Shown: positions 1 to 9,912, counted from the stretch's first letter. The stretch: 64,000 nt of DNA from Clostridia bacterium (GCA_017461235.1 JAFTYU010000005.1:1-64000), one strand, 5' to 3'. Notes: generated by a model from the sequence alone, not told the origin. Numbers and translations are program-made.

Positions 1-99
1 AAGCTGTAGTAATATAGATACAAATCCACAGTGCTTGTCTTTATTATATCGCAGGTAGTTGTTCCTGCAAATACAATATACTCTTTGGAAAGGAGACAT

Positions 100-138
100 A
101 ATTAAAAACCACCCCCTTTGAGATGGTTTTAATTATAC
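100..138. other. Hairpin upstream of the first gene
   Basis: The bases read AATTAAAAACCA at 100-111 and TGGTTTTAATT near 124-135, forming an A+T-rich stem with a C-rich/purine loop. A good Shine-Dalgarno string, GGAAAGGAG at 88-96, lies just before it, yet the lipoprotein ATG is at 147, so the ribosome site and start are separated by this hairpin. It may be a terminator for something left of the window on the minus strand, or a leader structure. Bases 1-99 hold no gene that I can support. Confidence 0.35.
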
Positions 139-146
139 GTGATTAT

Positions 147-1226
147 ATGAAAAAGATTGCCATAAAAATCAGTGCGTGTTTGTTGGCACTTACACTTCTA
201 ACTTCCTGCAGTAATACCAATGTTTTAAAAACAAAAGAGCTTAATGATAAAATCACACAGACTTCAGTTATAACTAAAAGCAATACCTTTGAACAAGAAG
301 AGTTTTCTGAATTCTTTATTAACTTTAAGCAAGATTTTGTAATACCCGGTCTTTTTGAGGGCATAATTCCGCAAGGTATATGCTACGACGAAACAACAGG
401 CTACATACTTATCAGCGGATATTACGAAGACAAAGCTTATCCTTCCATGATAATGTGCATAGAACAGAAAAGCGGCAAATTTGTTAGTGCGCATCCGTTA
501 ACGAACATAGAAGGCGACCCGTATTACGGTCACGCAGGCGGTATTGCTTCTTCCGAAAACACCGTCTATGTCACCAACAATTCAGAGTGCTACACCTTCC
601 CTGCAAAAAATCTTACGAACATAAAGAATGGTGAAAAGCTTCAATTTAACGGAAAATTCAAGCTCAACACACTCGGCTCCTTTGCGTGCATAAATAACAA
701 CATTTTATGGGTCGGCGACTTTATTGAGAGCGATGATAAGGAACGACAGAAGGTCACTGATGTAACAACTTTGAACACAGGCGAAACTTTTTATGCATAC
801 TGTGAAGGTTATATTCTTGAAGATGGTCTGCCGTCAGTCAATAAAATCAATAGTGAGTCCACGGGATATATACCGGATTATTTTTTAGCGATTCCCGAGC
901 AGGTTCAAGGTATCGCTTTCACTAAAACCGACAAAATTATTTTCAGCACAAGTTACGGCAGACGCAACAACTCAAAAATTTATATCTACGATGATATTTT
1001 AATTGCAGAAAAAACCGCAACAAAAAAAATCGATGGTACAGATGTTGATTTATTCGCCTGTAACAACGAAAATCTGATTAAAGAAATTGTCGCGCCGCCT
1101 ATGTCGGAGGGTATGGCGACTCACCCTGACGGTATTTATATGATTTTTGAATCAGGTGCCGCCAAATACAGAAACGGCAACGGTAAATATCCTTTAGAAA
1201 CTGCCTTTATTACCACAATTGAATAA
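147..1226 (+). CDS. Putative exported lipoprotein, beta-propeller-like
   Basis: This 359-residue protein begins with a lysine pair, a hydrophobic stretch and the lipobox LLTSC, so it is predicted to be a lipid-anchored surface protein cleaved before Cys. The mature part is rich in short beta-type segments such as GICYDETTGYILISGYY and GGIASSENTVYVTN, which read like blades of a propeller fold, but I recognise no named family and no catalytic motif. I chose the ATG at 147 because it places the charged n-region directly before the lipobox; an in-frame ATG at 123 would add eight unlikely residues. The Shine-Dalgarno at this start is weak. The gene stands alone, ending in a terminator shared with the convergent addA. 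Confidence 0.6.
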   Translation: MKKIAIKISACLLALTLLTSCSNTNVLKTKELNDKITQTSVITKSNTFEQEEFSEFFINFKQDFVIPGLFEGIIPQGICYDETTGYILISGYYEDKAYPSMIMCIEQKSGKFVSAHPLTNIEGDPYYGHAGGIASSENTVYVTNNSECYTFPAKNLTNIKNGEKLQFNGKFKLNTLGSFACINNNILWVGDFIESDDKERQKVTDVTTLNTGETFYAYCEGYILEDGLPSVNKINSESTGYIPDYFLAIPEQVQGIAFTKTDKIIFSTSYGRRNNSKIYIYDDILIAEKTATKKIDGTDVDLFACNNENLIKEIVAPPMSEGMATHPDGIYMIFESGAAKYRNGNGKYPLETAFITTIE

Positions 1227-1232
1227 AATTTA

Positions 1233-1266
1233 ACGGTACCGATTTTTATTATCGGTACCGTATTTT
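1233..1266. terminator. Bidirectional rho-independent terminator
   Basis: A perfect 11-bp stem ACGGTACCGAT / ATCGGTACCGT with a T-rich loop is followed by ATTTTTAT on the plus strand. It sits between the convergent lipoprotein gene and addA and can serve both. Confidence 0.85.
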
Positions 1267-4200
1267 TATATTTCGATAAACTTTTTAAGCTTGAAAGAAT
1301 ATAAATATTTCTCTTTAACCCTAATGCCTTCACACTCCATCAAAGCATCAGCATAGACCTGAAGTTGGGGTGAATACAACTCTCTGAAAACATTTTCATC
1401 GGTAATATTGTCAGTTTTATAATCAATAAGAACTGCCTCACCGTTCTCAATAAACGCACAGTCAAATTTACCCTGAATAACAACATCTTCATTCGCAGAG
1501 AAGTCTGTCAAATTGTTATAAATGTCCCCTGCTTTTTTCAAAAACGAAAACTCATATTCTTTATAAACCGTATCAGATTCAAGCAAGCGTTCACCAATGC
1601 TGCTGTTAAAGAATTTTTTCACAGCCGTGAAATCGAGAACTTCAAGTTCTTTTTCGGTCATACTTCCGTTTTCTTTTAGTCTTAACATCTCGCTCTCTGG
1701 ATTTAAGCTCGCCTTGTGAAAATCACACAATTCAAGGAATTTATGAACCGCCGTTCCTTTAAGAGCCCCTGTAAATGCAGGTGTTAAAAACATAGGTTTT
1801 TTATTGATGAAAAATGATTTATGAATTTTCTTGTTTTCTGTGGCGGATGCAGCAATCTTTGCAACAATACCTGAGCAATCATATTCATAACTATACTCTG
1901 TCCGTTCACAAATCTCATTCAACAAATCAAAATCCACCGACGAATTGAATTCCTGCACATCGTCTTCAGTTAAGTTATCTGTTAAATCATCACTTGCGTC
2001 CACAAAAGATGTATCAATACTGAAGCCTTCACCGTTACATACCGAACACTTATACCCTGCAATGTCACGGATTATACCGCAATCCTTATGCTTTGCAAAG
2101 CAGGTCAAAATCCATTCGCACACACTTGAAGCCTTATATACGGCATACGGATGTAGCCTGCCGTGACTGTCAAAGGAAAGTGTGTTATTGATTTTTACCC
2201 GTTTACCCAGAGATTTGCCGGTAATGCTGCAAACGAATGTAAGGTGTTCCTTTGCCCTTGTCATAGCAACGTAAAGAACACGCAATTCTTCTGAAGCAGT
2301 ACCGAACAATACGGATTTTTCAGTGGCAGCAGATGAAACCGTGTGATATTTAGAAAAAAGCTCATCATCGCGTATTTTAAGACCTATACCGGTCTCACGC
2401 GAAAGCAACAATGATTTATGGCTATCTTGTTTGTTAAAGCCTTTGGCGCAATCAGCAATAATAACATAAGGAAATTCGAGCCCCTTACTCTTATGGATAG
2501 ACATAAAACTGACACCATCTGCAACAGAAGTTGAAGTATGACTATGCAAAGAGCCGTTCTCTACAGCATTATCAAAGTAACGGACAAAGGCATTCAGTCC
2601 TATTCTGCCGCTTTTTGTAAAATCTTCTGCAAATCTGATGAAACCACGCAAGTTGGCACGGCGCATATCACCATCTGGCATAGACAGGAAGATATCGGTA
2701 ACACCCGTATCGTCAATGAGATATTTAACAAATTCATCAACAGGTAAAGCAGAAGATGCATTCCTGTATTGCGACAACTTCTTCAAAAAGTGTTTAGCTT
2801 TAACAGAGTTTTCCGCATATTTTTCAAGGCAAATAAACAGATCTGCATTCCTGTCTATCATCCTGATTTCAGAAACTTCATCGGCTGTAAAACCGAAAAC
2901 AGGCGAAAGTAACACAGAAATCATGGATACATCAAGCAACGGATTATTAATTGCTTTAATAAGCGAGCCTAAAAGAAGAATTTCCTTACTATCGCTGATG
3001 TCACCATCAAGAACGGCAGATGAGTTTATTCCCCTTTTTTCAAGTGCATCAGTATAAAACTTCACTTTATTTTTAACACTTCTCAAAAGCACACAAATAT
3101 CTGATGCACGAACGGGTCTTACACCTTTTTTAGTAGTAACCGTAACTCCTGAATCAAGCACACGTTTAATATAATCCGCAACAACATCCGCCTCAGCAAG
3201 TGTTGCTTCTGCTGCTTTCATACCGTTTGCATCAATACATATTATCTCCGTATCAGGTGAATTTTTTTCAGGATAATAATCGGCACCAAAAGCCAATTCC
3301 TCCCTTTCGTCATAGTCAATCTCACCTATTTCACGACTCATTAAGGTTTTAAAAACGTAGTTAACAGCTTTATCAATACCTTCACGGCTTCTGAAATTTT
3401 TATCAAGGGTAATCTGTGATGGATGTATTTCTCCGTCATACCCGGGAAGATTACGTCGCAATTTCATAAATAACTCAGGACTGGCAAGACGGAATCTGTA
3501 AATACTCTGTTTAACGTCACCTACACAATATAAATTACGGCAATTGTCCGACAAGGCTTCAAAAATGATGTTCTGCGCCTCGTTTGTGTCCTGATATTCG
3601 TCAATAAGTATTTCTTTATACTTTGACCTTAAAGTCTCTCCAACGGGCGTTAAAGACCATTCATCACCATCACCGAACTCAATCAATAAATCAATGCACT
3701 TATGCAATATGTCATCAAATGTGTAAGAATTAAGTTCTTTTTTAGTTTCCGAGAGAACCGAAGTAAGTCTTTTAACAGCATCACATAATTTACCGACAAT
3801 CGGATATAAGCGTTCAGAGTCACACTTATGCTCATCAGTTGTAGGTAGCATTCGTTTAACAAGACCTTCTGCATCATCTTCAAATTCAGCAAAAACATCC
3901 TGTGTCATTTTTTTCAGTTCTTCATCAACCTTTGAATTACGTGCAGGTATTTTAACAACCAAGCCTTCACGTATTAAAAGAACTAAACCGTTCCAATCTC
4001 TGTTATCAACGGCGTTTTTCAACAACAGCACATTATCCGCACTTAAAGTGAAACGCCTTAAATAATCCGGACTGAAACCGCCTGAATCTTCCATAAGAGC
4101 AACGCAACGGTTAAGTCGTTTATAATAATAATCGCAGAACATACCGACAAATTTATAAATAGTGTCAGCCCATATCGTATCATCAGGCCCTTTTTCACAG

Positions 4201-4802
4201 CTGAAAGACGCCGCAAGGTCTTCAAGCCACTTTTCAGGAGACGGATAAGACCTTGAATAATTATAAAGAGTTTCAATTACTTCTCCGAGAAGTCTGTCAT
4301 CGCGTTCATTTAAGAACATCGTCGTAAGCGCACGAAAGCTTTCATCATTTTCGTCATAAAGTTCATTGATAACAGTTTCAAGACACTCATGCATAATTTC
4401 TGCAATGTCTTTTTCATCAAGAATTTTAAAATCGACGCCCACATCGGCTTTTGAGAAATTCTCTCGAACAATTTTAGCGCAGAAAGAATCAATTGTACAT
4501 ATATCTGCGGTCGGTAACAGCATCATCTGTCGGCGAAGATAATCAGAACCACCGCTACCTATTGAGCATAGCTCCTTTAACGCATCATAAATTCTGTCGC
4601 GCATTTCAGTTGCTGCCGCTCGAGTGAAGGTAACAACAAGTATTTCGGAAACAGAACAAGGATTGTCTATATCACTTAAGATGTTTTTAACTCTCTCTGT
4701 AAGCACGGTTGTTTTACCCGAGCCTGCAGCCGCAGAAACAAGCACTTGCATACCGCGTGCTTCAACAGCTTTTTCCTGACTTGGTGTCCAGCTTTTATTC
4801 AT
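1266..4802 (-). CDS. addA: ATP-dependent helicase/nuclease subunit A
   Basis: AddA is the helicase-nuclease subunit of AddAB, the Firmicute counterpart of RecBCD, which resects double-strand breaks up to a Chi site to load RecA. The 1178-residue protein has a UvrD-type Walker A (AAAGSGKTT, residues 24-32), the helicase motif II DEYQDTN near 400, GDVKQSIYRFR just after it, and a C-terminal RecB-family nuclease motif LIDYKTD near 1120. Length matches the family. I start at ATG 4802, which has GGAGGTGG six bases upstream; the upstream in-frame ATG at 4826 has no such site. It overlaps addB by eight bases (ATGAATAA), so the two are translationally coupled. Confidence 0.95.
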   Translation of the reverse strand: MNKSWTPSQEKAVEARGMQVLVSAAAGSGKTTVLTERVKNILSDIDNPCSVSEILVVTFTRAAATEMRDRIYDALKELCSIGSGGSDYLRRQMMLLPTADICTIDSFCAKIVRENFSKADVGVDFKILDEKDIAEIMHECLETVINELYDENDESFRALTTMFLNERDDRLLGEVIETLYNYSRSYPSPEKWLEDLAASFSCEKGPDDTIWADTIYKFVGMFCDYYYKRLNRCVALMEDSGGFSPDYLRRFTLSADNVLLLKNAVDNRDWNGLVLLIREGLVVKIPARNSKVDEELKKMTQDVFAEFEDDAEGLVKRMLPTTDEHKCDSERLYPIVGKLCDAVKRLTSVLSETKKELNSYTFDDILHKCIDLLIEFGDGDEWSLTPVGETLRSKYKEILIDEYQDTNEAQNIIFEALSDNCRNLYCVGDVKQSIYRFRLASPELFMKLRRNLPGYDGEIHPSQITLDKNFRSREGIDKAVNYVFKTLMSREIGEIDYDEREELAFGADYYPEKNSPDTEIICIDANGMKAAEATLAEADVVADYIKRVLDSGVTVTTKKGVRPVRASDICVLLRSVKNKVKFYTDALEKRGINSSAVLDGDISDSKEILLLGSLIKAINNPLLDVSMISVLLSPVFGFTADEVSEIRMIDRNADLFICLEKYAENSVKAKHFLKKLSQYRNASSALPVDEFVKYLIDDTGVTDIFLSMPDGDMRRANLRGFIRFAEDFTKSGRIGLNAFVRYFDNAVENGSLHSHTSTSVADGVSFMSIHKSKGLEFPYVIIADCAKGFNKQDSHKSLLLSRETGIGLKIRDDELFSKYHTVSSAATEKSVLFGTASEELRVLYVAMTRAKEHLTFVCSITGKSLGKRVKINNTLSFDSHGRLHPYAVYKASSVCEWILTCFAKHKDCGIIRDIAGYKCSVCNGEGFSIDTSFVDASDDLTDNLTEDDVQEFNSSVDFDLLNEICERTEYSYEYDCSGIVAKIAASATENKKIHKSFFINKKPMFLTPAFTGALKGTAVHKFLELCDFHKASLNPESEMLRLKENGSMTEKELEVLDFTAVKKFFNSSIGERLLESDTVYKEYEFSFLKKAGDIYNNLTDFSANEDVVIQGKFDCAFIENGEAVLIDYKTDNITDENVFRELYSPQLQVYADALMECEGIRVKEKYLYSFKLKKFIEI

Positions 4803-7800
4803 TATCTTCCACCTCCAATCGTTCAAGGGCTTTTGAATGGGTAAGAGACGTTATTTCAATTGTCTCGTCACCGTATTCATAACCACACACAGACTTATAT
4901 GAGCAATATTTACACATTTTGCCTTCCCCGTCTTTACCGCAAGGAACAGGAGCAATTCTGCCGTTATGCAGCGCATTACCCATACTTATAATTTTATTGT
5001 CAATGATATCCGAAAGCTTTTTATAGTTTTTGAGAGTATAAAAATCACCTTTTGCTGAGCCGTCCTTTTTATACCCTACAGGGAAATAATCAGGATATTT
5101 ATCCACACCCATACCATTAAATACTACAGGACTGTCAAGAACCATTCCGCTCAATTTACCGCTGATGCGTTTTTGAGCAGCTATATTTTCAGCCGTTGGG
5201 GAACGCTTCTCAAGATAATTACCAACGCCGATTCTTGAAGGCAAATACAGTACACCTGCCGGTACAATATCCCCATAATAATCCTTCCCGTTTTTCTCAA
5301 GTGCCATCAGATAAAGGACCATTTGTATGTTAAGACCGTCAAACAGTTCTGATAATTTGAACTCTTTTTTGCCCGTCTTATAGTCAATAACACGCAGATA
5401 TTTAACACCGTCTTTTTCCATCAAATCGACTCGGTCAACAGAGCCCGAAACAGTTACTTCACCTTTATCAAGCGGTAATTTGTATGCAGGAATTTCTTCT
5501 CCGCCTATTTTTAATTCAAAATCGCAAGGTTCAAAGCTACCCACGTTAAACTCTGTTTTAAGGCGTTCTATAATTGCCATTGAAATGTCAACAAGCCTTT
5601 GGAACAAGAACATAAATCTTTGCGACTTTTCGGAATCGCCACCCATCTTGTTTTCAAGATACTCATTAAGCACACCGGAAACTGTTTTCCTTAGTGCTTC
5701 ATCACCTGCATTAAGAAATTCTGCCTTCGGATATTCTTTAAGCACCCTTTCCATAACAAGATGGACTATTGTACCGCTTTGTGCGGGATCCAATTCCGCA
5801 ACGCGTAAGGGCTCAGCTTTTAACCCATAGCGCATAAAGTATGCAAAGGGACAGTTATAAAAGCTCTCAACTCTGCTTGCCGATAAATAAATATTTTCGC
5901 CAAACAGCTTTTCTGACACAGCGTTATCGTTAAATGATAGTCTTGAATTATCATTTATATTTTTAAGAGCGTTAATTTTTCCGCTGAATTCATCTTTATC
6001 CTTAAAAAACTCCAATAAGGTTGAACGCAAAATACAATCATTATTAAACATCTTTGCAAGCAACGAAAACGCATTATCTTCGCTCTCAATTTTTTCAACT
6101 TCATCATACTCTGAATAAACTGAAAAATCAGGGTTGTCCGCAACATCAAGTGCAGTTTCAACTATCTCCGATTTAAACGCATTAGAGCCGTCGTCGTTAG
6201 TTGTTTTATAAGTTAATATAAGTCTTTCGGATGCGGCGGTCACGGCACAATATGAGATAAATCTTTCTTCGTCCAAATCACTTTCAAAGGACTTGTGAAG
6301 TTCAAGACCCACGGATGTCAAAGCCACTCTGTCTGCATCGCTGAAAATGCCGTTTTTAACGTTAACCAAAGGAAATTCGTCCTTATTAACGCCAACAAGG
6401 AAAGCAACCTTAACCTGCTCAAGGCGTATTCTGTCAGCACTGCCGATTCTTACTTCATCAAGCCCCTGTGGTATTTCACCGATTTCTTTTGCTTCAACCA
6501 AAAGTGAAAACATTTCATACCAACGGGTGATACCGAAATACTTACCTTCACCCAGTGTAGCCATTGTATCAAGCAATTCCGTCAGGACTTCCCAGGAAAC
6601 TAACTGTCTTTGCGCCTCAACAGGAAAACCATCATCAGTTAAAATTTCATAATTTTCGAACAGCCTGTCAGGAACCTTTTGTTCACTCAAAAAATTATAG
6701 ACAATCTCAGCTATTTCTTTGCCGTCTTTATCTTTTGTTTTATTTTTTAAATTTACCAACGGCAAAATTGCCTTTTTACGTATTTCATTGATATTTTCAA
6801 GCTGTTTTTCTGCCTTGCTGTCAAAATCATTACCGAAGCCGTCAGGATGCATAGTAAAATCATTAAGCCAACTCTTGCCGTTAACACCCCATATAAGAAC
6901 GTATTTTTCAAGAACCGACACCTCATTAACACCCAACTCGCTAAATCCGGTTTTAAGATAGTTAAAAATGTTTTCGGTTGTGAAACCCTTAGTTATACAA
7001 GATAATACAGAATTGATATAAACAAATAATGCCTCAAAAGCAAGAGAACGTCTGCTATCGTCAAATACGGGAACACCTAGTCTCTCAAGCTCTGCGATCA
7101 GACGCTTTTTGTATGCTCCGTTTGTACGTTCAATGATTGCAATATCACGGCATCTGTATGATTCGGTACGTAATAATTTTTTTATAGCGTTTGCTACAAA
7201 AGCACATTCTTCATCACTATCTGTACACTCGACAATTTTCACACTGCCGTCTGATTGTATTTTTTCGTTAACTTGTGAAAAAAGTGCTTTTTCAAGTCCG
7301 AAAATATGTGGCGCAAAAATGTTATCGTTCTGTCTGCAGATTATCTCGTCAACAGTTACACTGCTTTTTGCAGCAGTAGCTCTGATTGTGTTTTCAAAGC
7401 TCTTTATATAATCAAATGATGAATATCTTTTGGGTTTTTCATCCGTACAAAGAGTTATATAAACATTGTCTGCTTGCACAAGCATAGACTCGATGCACTC
7501 TAATTCCTGTTTAGTGAATGTTCTGAAACCGTCAATAAAAACGGTTCTATTTTTAAAGCAGGGCTTTTGAGAAGCGAAAGCACCGAGAATATGAATAAGG
7601 TCTGTATCATCAAAATAACTATGGTTTACAAGAGTATTGTACGCCGCATTGATTAAAGAAATATCGGAAATTTTCTCTTTCAAAAAACCCTTTTCAATAA
7701 GCTCAGCTTTCTCATTAAGAATATCTTCATCAATACAACAGTATTTCAATTCTTTGCAAAAATCAACCAGAGCTGTTAACACGTCAGAATTTGATTTTTC

Positions 7801-8127
7801 AAAAGAAAAAACAGTCAACCGACCATCCAACTGTTTAAGAGCCTCACTCATAAGAACTTTTCTGACTCCGTCATCGGGAATGTTTTTATTAAAATACGCC
7901 GTATTTTTCAGAACTGAATAAGCAAGTCGCGGAAAACTGTAAATATCAAGCTTCTTAAGCTGACGTGCACCCAAAGTCTTTAACATAGTTCTCTCAGTAT
8001 CAAAAGAGAATTGTTCAGGAATGATAAGCAACGGTTTACTTTTATCAGTATTTAAAATTTCGCTTATTTTGTCGCGTATAAATTTTGACTTTCCGCTGCC
8101 TGCGCGCCCCTTAATTAAATAAAGCAT
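4795..8127 (-). CDS. addB: ATP-dependent helicase/deoxyribonuclease subunit B
   Basis: AddB pairs with AddA in break resection. The 1110-residue protein starts with a P-loop (KGRAGSGKS, residues 6-14), has an inactive-helicase middle, and ends with a RecB-like nuclease domain (VIDYKTGKK near 914). The iron-sulphur cluster ligands are visible: one cysteine at FYNCPF near 757 and three in CKYCSYKSVC near 1068-1077, the spacing typical of AddB. GGAGGG precedes the ATG. Gene order addB then addA with an eight-base overlap is the usual one. Confidence 0.95.
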   Translation of the reverse strand: MLYLIKGRAGSGKSKFIRDKISEILNTDKSKPLLIIPEQFSFDTERTMLKTLGARQLKKLDIYSFPRLAYSVLKNTAYFNKNIPDDGVRKVLMSEALKQLDGRLTVFSFEKSNSDVLTALVDFCKELKYCCIDEDILNEKAELIEKGFLKEKISDISLINAAYNTLVNHSYFDDTDLIHILGAFASQKPCFKNRTVFIDGFRTFTKQELECIESMLVQADNVYITLCTDEKPKRYSSFDYIKSFENTIRATAAKSSVTVDEIICRQNDNIFAPHIFGLEKALFSQVNEKIQSDGSVKIVECTDSDEECAFVANAIKKLLRTESYRCRDIAIIERTNGAYKKRLIAELERLGVPVFDDSRRSLAFEALFVYINSVLSCITKGFTTENIFNYLKTGFSELGVNEVSVLEKYVLIWGVNGKSWLNDFTMHPDGFGNDFDSKAEKQLENINEIRKKAILPLVNLKNKTKDKDGKEIAEIVYNFLSEQKVPDRLFENYEILTDDGFPVEAQRQLVSWEVLTELLDTMATLGEGKYFGITRWYEMFSLLVEAKEIGEIPQGLDEVRIGSADRIRLEQVKVAFLVGVNKDEFPLVNVKNGIFSDADRVALTSVGLELHKSFESDLDEERFISYCAVTAASERLILTYKTTNDDGSNAFKSEIVETALDVADNPDFSVYSEYDEVEKIESEDNAFSLLAKMFNNDCILRSTLLEFFKDKDEFSGKINALKNINDNSRLSFNDNAVSEKLFGENIYLSASRVESFYNCPFAYFMRYGLKAEPLRVAELDPAQSGTIVHLVMERVLKEYPKAEFLNAGDEALRKTVSGVLNEYLENKMGGDSEKSQRFMFLFQRLVDISMAIIERLKTEFNVGSFEPCDFELKIGGEEIPAYKLPLDKGEVTVSGSVDRVDLMEKDGVKYLRVIDYKTGKKEFKLSELFDGLNIQMVLYLMALEKNGKDYYGDIVPAGVLYLPSRIGVGNYLEKRSPTAENIAAQKRISGKLSGMVLDSPVVFNGMGVDKYPDYFPVGYKKDGSAKGDFYTLKNYKKLSDIIDNKIISMGNALHNGRIAPVPCGKDGEGKMCKYCSYKSVCGYEYGDETIEITSLTHSKALERLEVEDNE

Positions 8128-8166
8128 ATTTACCCTCCGAAAACATAATCACAAAATCACAAAAAT

Positions 8167-8194
8167 ATCATAACACATTCATCAGAAAATTCAA
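8167..8194 (-). promoter_or_regulatory. Probable sigma-A promoter of addBA
   Basis: On the minus strand TTGAAT (8194-8189) is followed after 16 bases by TATGAT (8172-8167), about 40 bases upstream of addB. The match is fair, not strong. Confidence 0.5.
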
Positions 8195-8302
8195 ACAAAA
8201 ATATCCATTTTGTTGACCATTAAAAGGTACATCATAATTAATGAATAATAAAATTCCACTTGTCAATAATAATAGCAGAAATTTAGTGAAAGGAGAATGT
8301 TT

Positions 8303-8533
8303 ATGTTAGACAGAATCGCTTTGATACTCGTAACAATCGGTGCCTTGAACTGGGGCAGTATAGGTCTTTTTAAATTCGATCTTGTGGCATGGTTGTTCGG
8401 CGGTCAGGCTGCAATAATCTCAAGAGTTGTTTATGTGCTTGTTGCTTTGGCGGGTATTTGGTGCATTTCACTTCTTTTCAGAGAAAATGAAATGGTAGGA
8501 CCTGTTACAGCAACTGATGACAGAATTGAATAA
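8303..8533 (+). CDS. DUF378 family small membrane protein
   Basis: A 76-residue protein with the DUF378 signature: a first membrane helix LDRIALILVTIGALNWG, the motif NWGSIGLF, and a second helix VYVLVALAGIWCISLLF. The family is a widespread two-helix membrane protein of unknown role. I start at ATG 8303, seven bases after AAGGAG; the in-frame ATG at 8297 is only one base from that site. It is monocistronic, divergent from addB and followed by a strong terminator. Confidence 0.85.
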   Translation: MLDRIALILVTIGALNWGSIGLFKFDLVAWLFGGQAAIISRVVYVLVALAGIWCISLLFRENEMVGPVTATDDRIE

Positions 8534-8537
8534 AAAA

Positions 8538-8569
8538 AGGTCTGTAATACTACTACGTATTACAGACCT
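8538..8569. terminator. Bidirectional rho-independent terminator
   Basis: A perfect 13-bp stem AGGTCTGTAATAC / GTATTACAGACCT with a six-base loop, flanked by A-run and T-run, lies between the convergent DUF378 gene and greA. Confidence 0.9.
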
Positions 8570-8575
8570 GATTTT

Positions 8576-9061
8576 TTATATTTTTTCGTTATGAAGCTTT
8601 GTGATTTTATATGTCATAACTCCGCGAGGTGCTTCAACCTCAACTTTATCACCGACTTTATGACCTAAAAGAGCCTTACCGACAGGAGACTCATCAGAAA
8701 TTTTACCTTCTGTAGGATTAGCCTGTGCAAAACCTGTAATAGTGTAAGTTTTTTCTGCAGAGCCCCTTACGGTTGATTTGATAGTTACAACTGAGCCAAG
8801 GTGAACAACTTCGGAATTGACTGTTTCTTCGTCAATGATTGTTGCCCTTGAAAGCATTGTTTCTATATCATTAATCTCTGCTTCAAGCTTAGCCTGTTCA
8901 GATTTAGCCTCATCATACTCACTATTTTCAGAAAGGTCACCGAAAGAGCGAGCAACTTTAAGTTTTTCTGCTATGTCAGAACGACCTTCGGATTTAAGAA
9001 CACGAAGTTTCTCCTTAAGTTCGTCGTAACCTTCCTGGGTTAAAACAATATCCTGAGCCAT
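8576..9061 (-). CDS. greA: Transcription elongation factor GreA
   Basis: GreA rescues backtracked RNA polymerase by stimulating transcript cleavage. The 161-residue product has the N-terminal coiled coil with the acidic tip region FGDLSENSEYDEAK, and a C-terminal FKBP-like domain ending GRVMTYKI-type (here APRGVMTYKITKL). The motif TEGKISDESPVGKALLG is diagnostic. I start at ATG 9061 (MAQDIVLT), which has GAGAGG at good distance; an in-frame ATG at 9073 abuts that site. It has its own strong promoter and is monocistronic. Confidence 0.95.
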   Translation of the reverse strand: MAQDIVLTQEGYDELKEKLRVLKSEGRSDIAEKLKVARSFGDLSENSEYDEAKSEQAKLEAEINDIETMLSRATIIDEETVNSEVVHLGSVVTIKSTVRGSAEKTYTITGFAQANPTEGKISDESPVGKALLGHKVGDKVEVEAPRGVMTYKITKLHNEKI

Positions 9062-9116
9062 TATTAAAAACATCCTCTCAAAAAATTATAAATCTACGGG
9101 GAAATGATACCAAAAG

Positions 9117-9145
9117 ATTATACAAAAAACACACCTAAATGTCAA
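9117..9145 (-). promoter_or_regulatory. Sigma-A promoter of greA
   Basis: On the minus strand TTGACA (9145-9140), 17 bases, TATAAT (9122-9117): a perfect consensus promoter about 56 bases upstream of the greA start. Confidence 0.9.
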
Positions 9146-9154
9146 GTAAAACAG

Positions 9155-9790
9155 TCAGTTTACTAGCCAATTAATTTTTTCTTGCTGCTTTGTTTCAAAC
9201 GCAGCGCAAGCAATTTTTGCAGGTACACCGACTTTTAAGACCTCTGACAGCTCATAATCAGTTATAAAATATTCGGCATCAGGATAAATTAACATATCTT
9301 TTCCGTCGAGCTTTATAAATGTTCGCCCTGTCTCATCAATATCTAAAAAATCAAGGAATAAATTATGGGAATATGTATCACACAGATTTTTGAAATCAAC
9401 ATAAGCGCCATATTCAACAAAACAGTACTGAGAGAATATTGCGGCATTTTGATTTCGCTCGCTTAAAAAAACAAGTTTTTTAGTTTTCCCGACCAAATCG
9501 GCATACTCAGGCAACAATTGAAAATCATTGTCGCGAATACATACACTGAAACCCGAAAGGTTATTATTAAAATTCTTAATTATCGAAGACACGATTGCTC
9601 TTTTGTAGTACGTTTCGTAACAAAAGCGATATTCTTCCGGAACAAATTCCCTGATAATCGACGGCTTACCGATAATTTTACCACTAAAAACTTTAAATAT
9701 ACGTTCAAGTTCGTTTGTAGAATAAATATTATCATTTATTTCCAAAAGTGAACACACTTTACCGAGTATTATTATATTTTCTCTCTTCAC
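9155..9790 (-). CDS. Hypothetical protein
   Basis: I do not recognise this 211-residue protein. It has no signal peptide, membrane segment or known motif; it is a mixed alpha/beta soluble protein with the run NFNNNLSGFSVCIRDNDFQLLPEYADLVGKT-like segment in the middle and ends LNWLVN-type hydrophobic. Open frame continues to a TTG at 9877, but those extra 29 residues are a Lys/Arg-rich low-complexity stretch that looks non-coding, so I favour the GTG at 9790, preceded by AAAGGGAAAGGGG. The start is uncertain. It lies alone between the terminator of the ftsEX operon and the greA promoter. Confidence 0.55.
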   Translation of the reverse strand: MKRENIIILGKVCSLLEINDNIYSTNELERIFKVFSGKIIGKPSIIREFVPEEYRFCYETYYKRAIVSSIIKNFNNNLSGFSVCIRDNDFQLLPEYADLVGKTKKLVFLSERNQNAAIFSQYCFVEYGAYVDFKNLCDTYSHNLFLDFLDIDETGRTFIKLDGKDMLIYPDAEYFITDYELSEVLKVGVPAKIACAAFETKQQEKINWLVN

Positions 9791-9883
9791 TCCCCTTTCC
9801 CTTTTAATTTTTCTTTTAATAAATGTTCTTTGTTTCTCCTTACCGTTCTTTGAGTCTGAATACTTAATAATTAACAAAAAAAC

Positions 9884-9912
9884 GCCCCTCTTTCATTATA
9901 CGAAAGAGAGGC
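9884..9912 (-). terminator. Terminator of the ftsEX-M23 operon
   Basis: Reading the minus strand, GCCTCTCTTTC, a 7-base loop and GAAAGAGGGGC (one G-U pair) are followed by GTTTTTTTG. It lies 14 bases after the M23 hydrolase stop codon. Confidence 0.85.

Noticed and set aside
2638..3057. 139-codon plus-strand frame inside addA
   Set aside because: Antisense to conserved helicase coding sequence; low-complexity Ser-rich translation typical of a shadow.
8213..8239. Promoter for the DUF378 gene with TTGACC at 8213
   Set aside because: No acceptable -10 hexamer lies at 16-18 bases; the best candidates are at 14-15 bases.
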